Source of the DNA: Stenotrophomonas maltophilia
GTDB taxonomy: Bacteria > Pseudomonadota > Gammaproteobacteria > Xanthomonadales > Xanthomonadaceae
Assembly (NCBI GenBank): GCA_002386405.1
Contig: DGIP01000339.1
Span: forward strand, 1 to 21,719
DNA length: 21,719 bases
Direction of reading: 5' to 3'
Position 1 is the stretch's first letter, and each line of letters begins with the position of its first letter. Shown in pieces: positions 14,115 to 21,719 of the stretch. The position numbers were made by a program, and so were the translations under genes. Below the pieces are notes generated by a model, which was given only the letters and a program-made list of their open reading frames with translations, was not told where the DNA came from and made no database searches.

Positions 14115-14935
14115 TGAGTGCGAACAACCGCCCCGACCTGCGCGTCACCCTGGTCCAGGGCGATACGCGCTGGCACGACCCCGAAGGCAACCGCGACCAC
14201 TATGGCGAACTGCTGGCCCCGCTGGCCGGACAGACCGACTTGGTGATCCTGCCCGAAACGTTCACCAGCGGCTTCTCCAACGACGCCATCTTCCGTGCCG
14301 AAGACATGGCCGGCCCGACCGTGGCGTGGATGCGCGAGCAGGCCGCCACCTTGGGTGCCGCCATTACCGGCAGCGTGCAGCTGCGGGTGGGCGAGGGCGT
14401 GTACAACCGGCTGCTGTGGGCCACGCCGGACGGCGAGCTCAAGCACTACGACAAGCGCCACCTGTTCCGTTACGGCGACGAACACCTGCGCTACGCCGCA
14501 GGCAACGAGCGCCTCACCGTGGAATGGAAGGGCTGGCGGATCAATCCGCTGGTCTGCTACGACCTGCGTTTCCCGGTGTTCTGCCGCAACCGCTTCAACG
14601 TGGAGCGCGCCGACGAGCTGGATTTCGACCTGCAGATTTTCGTGGCCAACTGGCCGTCGGCGCGTGCGTATCCGTGGCGGACGCTGCTGCGTGCTCGGGC
14701 GATCGAGAACCTGTGCTACGTGGCGGCGGTGAACCGCGTTGGCGTGGATGGCAATGACCTGCACTATGCCGGCGACAGCGCGGTGATCGATTTCCTGGGG
14801 CAGCCGCAGGTGGAAGTCCGCGAGCGCGAGCAGGTGGTAACCACCACCATTTCTGCGGCGGCGCTGGCCGCGCACCGGGCGCGGTTCCCGGCGATGCTGG
14901 ATGCCGATACGTTCGTGTTGGGAGAGCGGGATTGA
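14114..14935 (+). CDS. Omega-amidase, nitrilase superfamily (YafV/Nit2-like)
   Basis: A 273-residue carbon-nitrogen hydrolase with the Glu-Lys-Cys triad: Glu48 in ILPETF, Lys114 in YDKRHLF and Cys148 in LVCYDLRFP. The pattern [12 protein letters not shown] and the [11 protein letters not shown] context match the YafV/Nit2 group. These enzymes hydrolyse alpha-ketoglutaramate, the product of glutamine transamination, to 2-oxoglutarate and ammonia, pulling the aminotransferase reaction forward. The ATG overlaps the stop of the aminotransferase gene (TGATG), so the two are a coupled pair. No signal peptide is present; it should be cytoplasmic. Confidence 0.9.
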   Translation: MSANNRPDLRVTLVQGDTRWHDPEGNRDHYGELLAPLAGQTDLVILPETFTSGFSNDAIFRAEDMAGPTVAWMREQAATLGAAITGSVQLRVGEGVYNRLLWATPDGELKHYDKRHLFRYGDEHLRYAAGNERLTVEWKGWRINPLVCYDLRFPVFCRNRFNVERADELDFDLQIFVANWPSARAYPWRTLLRARAIENLCYVAAVNRVGVDGNDLHYAGDSAVIDFLGQPQVEVREREQVVTTTISAAALAAHRARFPAMLDADTFVLGERD

Positions 14936-14961
14936 GGGGATCTGGCATTTCGTGGTTGCCA

Positions 14962-14979
14962 GGCAGGGCCTGCCACTAC
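14962..14979 (-). repeat. GTAG repeat, GGCAG type
   Basis: GGCAG (14962-14966), a 3-nt loop and CTGCC (14970-14974) are followed by CTAC (14976-14979); read on the minus strand this is GTAG, one base, then the hairpin. It lies 26 nt after the omega-amidase stop and may act as its terminator. The stem differs from other GTAG repeats in the window. Confidence 0.5.
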
Positions 14980-14999
14980 TGAATGGTTGCCACATGCGG

Positions 15000-15024
15000 G
15001 CCGGAAGCCTCATGCCGGCGCTAC
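15000..15024 (-). repeat. GTAG repeat, imperfect
   Basis: GCCGG (15000-15004) pairs with CCGGC (15015-15019) across a 10-nt loop, and CTAC (15021-15024) follows, giving GTAG plus hairpin on the minus strand. It is in the same orientation as the unit at 14962-14979, so the two form a direct rather than inverted array in front of the exported-protein gene. Confidence 0.4.
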
Positions 15025-15076
15025 GCGCGCGCTGCTAGATTCGGGGCCGTTCCCACCTTTGCATGAGTGCATAGCT

Positions 15077-15511
15077 ATGAAGAAGCTTTCCCTGGCACTG
15101 ATCGCGCTGGCCAGCCTGGGCGCGGTCCCGGCCGCGCAGGCCGCCGGCAACATCGATTGCGAACTGCATTACAACCTGGCCGGCTGGTCGGTGATCTACA
15201 AGACGGCATCGGGTACCGGCACCATCACCTGCGACAACGGCGCCCGCATTCCGGTCAAGATCAGCGTCAAGGGCGGCGGCCTGACCGTCGGCAAGTCCAA
15301 GATCACCGATGGCAAGGGCAGGTTCTCCGGCGCCTATTCGACCAACGACCTGATCGGCTCCTACGCATCGGTGGAAGCCCACGCCGGCGCCGACAAATCC
15401 AGCAGCGCGCAGGTGGTGACCAAGGGCGACGTTTCGCTGGCCCTGGCCGGCACCGGCAAAGGCTGGGACCTGGGCGTGGCCGGCAGCCGGTTCACCATCG
15501 AGCGCCGTTGA
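15077..15511 (+). CDS. Small exported protein of unknown function
   Basis: 144 residues. A clear signal peptide (MKKLSLALIALASLGAVPAAQA) is followed by a mature part of about 122 residues starting AGNIDCEL. The mature part has two cysteines (in NIDCEL and TITCDN) that could form one disulfide, and it is rich in glycine, serine and beta-prone stretches (GWSVIYKTASGTGTITC, GRFSGAYSTNDLIGSYASV, DVSLALAGTGKGWDLGVAGSRF). I do not recognise a family; the look is of a small periplasmic beta-sandwich or barrel. The ATG at 15077 is chosen because the signal peptide begins there; the SD is weak. TAGATT (15033-15038) could be a -10 box. GTAG repeats lie on both sides, so the gene appears to be transcribed alone. 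Confidence 0.8.
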   Translation: MKKLSLALIALASLGAVPAAQAAGNIDCELHYNLAGWSVIYKTASGTGTITCDNGARIPVKISVKGGGLTVGKSKITDGKGRFSGAYSTNDLIGSYASVEAHAGADKSSSAQVVTKGDVSLALAGTGKGWDLGVAGSRFTIERR

Positions 15512-15521
15512 CGATATGAGG

Positions 15522-15607
15522 GCCGGCCAACGGACGGCGCTACCGGCATCGGGTTGATCCAGATTTCAATGGGCCAGTAACGGTTCGTAGCCCCGGCCGT
15601 TGGCCGG
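15522..15607. repeat. Inverted pair of GTAG repeats (GCCGGCC type)
   Basis: The left unit is GCCGGCC-AAC-GGACGGC (15522-15538, one mismatch) then CTAC (15540-15543); it points left. The right unit is GTAG (15587-15590) then CCGGCC-GTT-GGCCGG (15593-15607). The GTAG heads face each other, the opposite of the pair at 5841-5917. The sequence matches the SMAG type of S. maltophilia REP. It starts 10 nt after the exported-protein stop. The 234-nt gap to the next gene holds this pair and, near its end, TACGCTAGGAT (15708-15718), which offers two overlapping -10 candidates for the peptidase gene. Confidence 0.75.
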
Positions 15608-15715
15608 ACACCGCGCGCAGCGCGGCCCAACCGTCCAACGCCTGTCCAGCAAGGTGCCGGCCGCCACCCGACGCTTACCCCCACCGAAGCCACCCTGCGC
15701 AACCCCATACGCTAG

Positions 15716-17974
<2,259 letters not shown>

Positions 17975-18011
17975 CGCACCTGCATTGACCGGGCTGCCAA
18001 GGAGGACGCCG

Positions 18012-18530
18012 ATGCCCCAACCCCCCGCGATCCCCGGCGCCCCGCGCGCCGGCTGGTGGTGCCGTCATTGGCGCTGGGCCATGCCGTTGGCGGTGCTGGC
18101 CGCGCTGCTGGTGGTTGCGGCGCTGCTCTGGCTGGGGCTGAGCCAATGGTCGCGCTGGAGCCGGAGCAGCGAGCCGTACCAGGAAGCCATGCGCCGCGCG
18201 CGCTGCAGCATCGAACTGGTGGCAGTGCTGGGCGAGCCGATCCAGGACGGCTTCCTGCCCACTGGCAGCATGCAACGCAGCGCCGGGGGCGGAGGTTCCA
18301 GTGACTTCGTGGTGGCGCTGTCCGGCCCGCGCGGCACCGCCGAGCTGTACCTGGAAGCGCATCGCGAGAAGGGCCGGTGGGACTACCCGCTGCTGTACGT
18401 GATCACCGGCCAGGACGAAGCCATCGACCTGACCGCGCTGGACGATGCCGAAGCGGCTGGCCTGTGCGCACTGCAGGACTGCCGCGAGCAGGGCCACTGC
18501 CCGCTGCCGGGCGGGCGCTGGGGCAGCTGA
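18012..18530 (+). CDS. Coa1-family cytochrome c oxidase assembly factor-like protein
   Basis: 172 residues: a proline-rich cytoplasmic N-terminus, one membrane helix (about 23-45, WRWAMPLAVLAALLVVAALLWLGL), then a soluble domain. The order SSEPYQEAMRRARCSIELVAVLGEPIQDG, then DFVVALSGPRGTAELYLEAHREKGRWDYPLLYV, is that of the Coa1 domain, known from a mitochondrial cytochrome oxidase assembly factor and from many bacterial membrane proteins. Four cysteines lie in the periplasmic part, two in the C-terminal LCALQDCREQGHC segment, an addition outside the core domain. SD AAGGAGG (17999-18005) sits 6 nt before the ATG and decides the start. The bacterial role is not established. Confidence 0.7.
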   Translation: MPQPPAIPGAPRAGWWCRHWRWAMPLAVLAALLVVAALLWLGLSQWSRWSRSSEPYQEAMRRARCSIELVAVLGEPIQDGFLPTGSMQRSAGGGGSSDFVVALSGPRGTAELYLEAHREKGRWDYPLLYVITGQDEAIDLTALDDAEAAGLCALQDCREQGHCPLPGGRWGS

Positions 18531-18554
18531 GCGGCGGCCATGACCTCCGGCCGA

Positions 18555-18583
18555 TTGTCGCTGCCCCCCTGAGTGCGTAGGGT
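18555..18583 (+). promoter_or_regulatory. Putative sigma-70 promoter of the DUF885 gene
   Basis: TTGTCG (18555-18560) and TAGGGT (18578-18583) are 17 nt apart. The expected start near 18590 would leave a leader of about 22 nt including the SD TGGAG (18601-18605). It lies in the 81-nt gap after the Coa1-like gene, so the DUF885 gene need not depend on read-through. Confidence 0.45.
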
Positions 18584-18611
18584 CGCAGGCAACCGCTCAC
18601 TGGAGTCCTGC

Positions 18612-20411
18612 ATGAAGCCGCTTGCCCTTGCCGTCGCGTTGGCCCTTTCCGTCCCCGCCGCGCTCAGTGCGCCGCCGGCCTTAGCGGCCGCTCCTGCCGC
18701 CACCAAGGCCCCGGCCAGTGCGGCCTGGGTGACCCGCAGCAACGAACTGGCGCAGATCCTGCTCGACGCGCAGGGCCCGTTCCAGCCCGAAGAGACCGGC
18801 TTCTTCGGCGTGCCGGGCTACGATGACAAGGTGGCCGATTTCGGTCCGGACAACGCCAAGCGCTACCGCGCCGCGATGGCCAAGGCGCGCGACCAGCTCA
18901 AGGCCAAGCTGGCCACCGAGCGCGACCCGAACGTGCGCCAGGACCTGGCGATCATGATCGCTGCGGCCGACGAGAACATCGAAGGCAGCGAACTCAACGA
19001 AAAGTACCTGCTGCCGTGGAGCGACACGCCGCAGACGGTGTTCAGCGGCATCAACCTGCTGCTGTCCGACCAGGTGCCGGCCGAGCGCCGCGCCAAGGCG
19101 CTGGACCGCCTGAAGGCCTATGCCGGCCTGGCCCCGGGCAGCACCGCCATCACCACGCTGTCGCGCCAGCGCTATGAAGAGCGCCTGGCCGACAAGACCC
19201 TGCTGCAGCCGACGAAGATCGAGGTCGAGCAGTCGCTGGCCAACGTCGATACCTACATCACTGGCATCGAAAAGCTGTTCGACAAGTACAAGGTCGCCGG
19301 TGCCGACGAGGCGCTGAAGACCATCGCCACCCAGCTGCGCGAGTACCGCGACTGGACCAGGAGCGAAGTGCTGCCGAAGGCACGCGCCGATGCGCGCCTG
19401 CCCGAGCCGCTGTACGCCTTCCAGCTCAAGCGCGTGGGCATCGACATCGACCCCAAGCTGCTGATGCAGCGGGCGCAGCTGGAGTTCATGGAAACCCGTT
19501 CGGCGATGCGCCAGCTGGCGCCGCTGGTGGTGAAGGCCAAGGGCCTGAAGGTGGCCGACCCGACCGACCCGGTGGCGGTGATCCGCGCGCTGAAGGGCGA
19601 CAAGATCGCCGACGACCAGCTTGAGCACCACTACCGTGCCGTGATCGATGCGATCGACCCGATCATCCGCGCGCAGAAGATCGTGGACGTGCCGCAGCGC
19701 CCGATGCAGATGCGCCTGGGCTCGGCCGCCGAAAGCGCTGCCTCGCCGGCCCCGCACTTCCTGCCGGCGCCGCTGGTGGGCAACACCGGCCAGCAGGGCA
19801 CCTTCGTGCTGCCGCTGGGCAACCCCGCCGCCGGCGACAAGGCTGCGCAGTACGACGACTTCAACTTCGGCTCGGCCGCGTGGACCCTGAGCGCGCACGA
19901 AGGCCGCCCGGGCCATGAGCTGCAGTTCACCGCAATGGTGGAGCGCGGCGTGTCACTGGCGCGCACGATGTTCGCGTTCAACTCGGTCAATGTGGAAGGC
20001 TGGGCGCTGTATGCCGAAGCCGAGATGGTGCCGTACGAGCCGCTGGACGGGCAGCTGATCGCCCTGCAGTTCCGGCTGCTGCGCGCCGCGCGCGCGATGC
20101 TCGACCCGATGCTCAACCTGGGCCTGATCGACCGGGCCAAGGCCGAGCGCGTGCTGATCGACGAAGTGGGCCTGTCGCAGGCGATGGCCACCCAGGAACT
20201 GGACCGCTACATGGTGCGTTCGCCGGGCCAGGCGGGCAGCTACTTCTACGGTTACACCCGGATCCTGGAACTGCGCATGCAGACCGAGCTGGCGCTGGGC
20301 GCGAAGTTCGACCGCCTGGCGTTCAACAACTTCCTGCTCGACCAGGGCCTGCTGCCGCCGGACCAGCTGGCCAAGGCGGTCAACGATGTCTTCATCCCCA
20401 AGCACCGTTGA
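18612..20411 (+). CDS. DUF885-family exported metallopeptidase-like protein
   Basis: 599 residues with a signal peptide (about 1-26, ending PPALAAA) and a long helical mature protein. Near the C-terminus is the DUF885 signature HEGRPGHELQF (His429, Glu430, His435) followed by VEGWALYAE (Glu462), an arrangement like the HExxH plus distant Glu zinc sites of gluzincin peptidases, though with HExxxxH spacing. This suggests a zinc-dependent peptidase in the periplasm; no activity can be read from sequence. ATG 18612 is set by TGGAG 6 nt upstream and by the signal peptide. It neighbours another exported peptidase (DPP IV), which hints at shared peptide use. A GTAG palindrome ends the transcript. 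Confidence 0.85.
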   Translation: MKPLALAVALALSVPAALSAPPALAAAPAATKAPASAAWVTRSNELAQILLDAQGPFQPEETGFFGVPGYDDKVADFGPDNAKRYRAAMAKARDQLKAKLATERDPNVRQDLAIMIAAADENIEGSELNEKYLLPWSDTPQTVFSGINLLLSDQVPAERRAKALDRLKAYAGLAPGSTAITTLSRQRYEERLADKTLLQPTKIEVEQSLANVDTYITGIEKLFDKYKVAGADEALKTIATQLREYRDWTRSEVLPKARADARLPEPLYAFQLKRVGIDIDPKLLMQRAQLEFMETRSAMRQLAPLVVKAKGLKVADPTDPVAVIRALKGDKIADDQLEHHYRAVIDAIDPIIRAQKIVDVPQRPMQMRLGSAAESAASPAPHFLPAPLVGNTGQQGTFVLPLGNPAAGDKAAQYDDFNFGSAAWTLSAHEGRPGHELQFTAMVERGVSLARTMFAFNSVNVEGWALYAEAEMVPYEPLDGQLIALQFRLLRAARAMLDPMLNLGLIDRAKAERVLIDEVGLSQAMATQELDRYMVRSPGQAGSYFYGYTRILELRMQTELALGAKFDRLAFNNFLLDQGLLPPDQLAKAVNDVFIPKHR

Positions 20412-20423
20412 TGGTGTGGGGTG

Positions 20424-20447
20424 GTGCCGGCCAACGGCCGGCACTAC
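20424..20447 (-). repeat. GTAG repeat acting as terminator between convergent genes
   Basis: GTGCCGGCC-AAC-GGCCGGCAC (20424-20444) is a perfect 9-bp hairpin, with CTAC overlapping its end (20444-20447), so on the minus strand it reads GTAG then the hairpin. This is the canonical SMAG form. It sits in the 40-nt gap between the DUF885 stop and the stop of the convergent lipoprotein gene and probably ends both transcripts. There is no T-tract. Confidence 0.75.
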
Positions 20448-20451
20448 GCCA

Positions 20452-20910
20452 TTACTTTGTCGGCGTGATCGTCTGCACCGGCAGCCGGTCGGCCGGCGGT
20501 GGATTCGGAACCCATATGGCTACGCCGGCCGCGCGCTTCTGCGTGGTCGGAATGCCGATGCCCACGCCGCCGCCGCTGTGCGAGCCGTAGCTGCCGCCGC
20601 CTACAGACAGGCCGCCGCCTGAGCTGCTGGACTCCACGCCCATCAGGATCACCCCGTTGGCGCCGAGCGCGGCCGCTTCCTTCTTCAGCCGCATCACCGC
20701 CGCATCGGTCTGGCCCTGGGTGCCGAAGCCTGCGGCGCTGGTGGACTCCAGCTGGGCGATTTCAATCGAACCCGGCGGTGGAGTGGAATAGATCTGCACC
20801 AGCGCCGGATCGGTGGGCGCACGGGTCTGGCCCAGCATCACCTTGGAAGTGCTGGCGCAGCCGGTCACGGCCAGCAGAACGCCGAGCAGCGGAAGGAGTC
20901 GAATGTTCAT
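20452..20910 (-). CDS. Putative outer membrane/periplasmic lipoprotein
   Basis: 152 residues with a lipoprotein signal peptide; the lipobox is VTGC with Cys18 lipidated, followed by Ala-Ser, which favours sorting to the outer membrane. A compact domain (about 36-93) follows: VQIYSTPPPGSIEIAQLES, then a helix DAAVMRLKKEAAALGANGVILMGVE. This layout, a strand pair then a helix ending in LGAN-V, recurs in small bacterial lipoproteins of uncertain function. Next is a glycine/serine-rich, flexible stretch (about 95-117) and a final hydrophobic strand. No enzyme motif is seen. It converges with the DUF885 gene and is divergent from the small membrane protein gene; the 200-nt gap to that gene should carry both promoters, but I found no convincing boxes on the minus strand. 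Confidence 0.8.
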   Translation of the reverse strand: MNIRLLPLLGVLLAVTGCASTSKVMLGQTRAPTDPALVQIYSTPPPGSIEIAQLESTSAAGFGTQGQTDAAVMRLKKEAAALGANGVILMGVESSSSGGGLSVGGGSYGSHSGGGVGIGIPTTQKRAAGVAIWVPNPPPADRLPVQTITPTK

Positions 20911-21110
20911 GGGTTCACCCTTGTTCGGCCTGGTCGGCCTGCGCCTGGATCATCCGGGCCGGCCACTGAATCGGCGCCAACCCCGTTCTGGCGAACGTTA
21001 ACACCGCCGGGGTGAGCCTGCCGCATCCCGTTCTTGCCGCCGCCATCACGCGCCACTGGCACGGGGGTCGCTACGCTGCCGCCAGCATTTTCAGGTTAGG
21101 GGAGCGGGGC

Positions 21111-21359
21111 ATGGGATTGATCAGTTTGTTGTGGGGCGTAGTGGCCCTGTTGTGGATGATCCTGGCCCTGATCCCGCTGCTGGGCTGGGGTAACTGGTTC
21201 CTGATCCCGTTCGCCGCGGTCGGTGCAGTCATCGGCGCGCTGGGCATCCTGTTCACCCACCCGACCAAGCGCGGCCGCGCATGGACCGGGCTGCTGCTCA
21301 ATGCGGTCGTGGTGGTGGTGGGCATCGTCCGCCTGTCCATTGGCGGCGGGATCATCTGA
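21111..21359 (+). CDS. Small two-helix membrane protein
   Basis: 82 residues, nearly all hydrophobic: a first helix region (about 2-22), a second (about 27-45, FLIPFAAVGAVIGALGILF), a short basic loop (THPTKRGRAW) and a third hydrophobic segment (about 59-76). It resembles the small DUF-type inner-membrane proteins common in Xanthomonadaceae, but I cannot name a family. The ATG at 21111 has GGGGAG (21099-21104) 6 nt upstream; an in-frame ATG at 21012 lacks an SD and would add an unlikely N-terminus. TACGCT (21072-21077) is a possible -10 box. Confidence 0.75.
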   Translation: MGLISLLWGVVALLWMILALIPLLGWGNWFLIPFAAVGAVIGALGILFTHPTKRGRAWTGLLLNAVVVVVGIVRLSIGGGII

Positions 21360-21404
21360 CTGCGACACCCCGTCGCACCTGCCGGGTTGCCGCACCCAAG
21401 GGCG

Positions 21405-21410
21405 TAGAAT
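21405..21410 (+). promoter_or_regulatory. Possible -10 box of the bestrophin gene
   Basis: TAGAAT ends 9 nt before the ATG at 21420, so the mRNA would start about 3 nt before, or at, the start codon. No SD is present. No convincing -35 box lies 16-18 nt upstream, so confidence is low. Confidence 0.35.
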
Positions 21411-21419
21411 GACCGCCCC

Positions 21420-21719
21420 ATGATCATTCGTCCCCGCCCCCACGGCTGGCAGCTGCTGTACATCCTGCGCGGCTCCATCGTGCCTGCCATCGCGCCAAAG
21501 GTGGCCGCCATCTTCGTGCTGGCCGTCGCGGTCGCCACGTTCGCCGAACTGGCCCACCCGCCAGGCATCGAGCGCGTCTCGGTCGCGCCGTTCACCCTGC
21601 TGGGCCTGGTGCTGTCCATCTTCCTGAGCTTCCGCAACAACGCCTGCTTCGACCGCTGGTGGGAAGGGCGCAAGCTGTGGGGCCAGCTCATCTATGAATC
21701 GCGCAGCCTGGCGCGGCTG
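21420..21719 (+). CDS. Bestrophin-family (UPF0187) anion channel, 5' part
   Basis: The first 100 residues of a protein that continues past the window. The N-terminus MIIRPRPHGWQLLYILRGSIVPAIAPKV, a first membrane helix (about 26-43), a second (about 57-70) and the strongly conserved LSIFLSFRNNACFDRWWEGRKLWGQLI match bacterial bestrophin homologues. In these the FRNN-x-x-x-x-RWWE motif sits at the cytoplasmic end of the second helix. Bacterial members form pentameric ion channels in the inner membrane. The family call is firm from this motif; gating and ion preference cannot be read. Confidence 0.9.
   Translation, partial: MIIRPRPHGWQLLYILRGSIVPAIAPKVAAIFVLAVAVATFAELAHPPGIERVSVAPFTLLGLVLSIFLSFRNNACFDRWWEGRKLWGQLIYESRSLARL

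Overview
The window is GC-rich, almost fully coding chromosomal DNA from a Xanthomonadaceae bacterium, most likely Stenotrophomonas (maltophilia-like). Three things point there: GTAG-headed palindromes of the kind described as SMAG/REP elements in S. maltophilia; a dipeptidyl peptidase IV whose length and catalytic spacing match, from memory, the S. maltophilia enzyme; and a MetX-family acyltransferase of the Xanthomonadales serine O-succinyltransferase type. No phage, IS element, CRISPR array, tRNA or rRNA was seen. The content is mainly core metabolism and envelope functions.

Left part (1-4020, + strand): the 3' end of cydC; a non-coding stretch with a hairpin; a SymE-family toxin-like gene whose leader can fold in two mutually exclusive ways around its ribosome binding site; a second non-coding stretch (870-1133) holding two long imperfect hairpins and an inverted repeat; an Omp85-type outer membrane barrel; and an arylsulfatase with no visible signal peptide. 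A palindromic terminator separates this from convergent genes.

Central part (4022-12656, - strand): a complete, tightly overlapping cytochrome c maturation (System I) operon, ccmABCDEFGHI, transcribed right to left. A pair of inverted GTAG repeats follows it, and the first of them contains the ccmI stop codon. Then come a serine/homoserine O-acyltransferase (metX family) and a cold-shock-domain/DUF1294 membrane protein, 3 nt apart.

Right part (12657-21719, mostly + strand): a divergent intergenic region with a branched (three-way) palindromic element; a methionine-type aminotransferase overlapping an omega-amidase (methionine salvage / glutamine transaminase coupling); an unrecognised small exported protein flanked by GTAG repeats; dipeptidyl peptidase IV; a Coa1-like cytochrome oxidase assembly factor; a DUF885 metallopeptidase-like exported protein; a convergent lipoprotein; a small two-helix membrane protein; and the 5' end of a bestrophin-family channel.

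The items most worth following up are the symE-like leader switch (383-503), the adjacent candidate structured RNAs (883-938 and 956-995), the different GTAG repeat families including one carrying a stop codon, the three-way-junction element at 12762-12827, and promoter -10 boxes placed so close to ATGs that the mRNAs may be leaderless.
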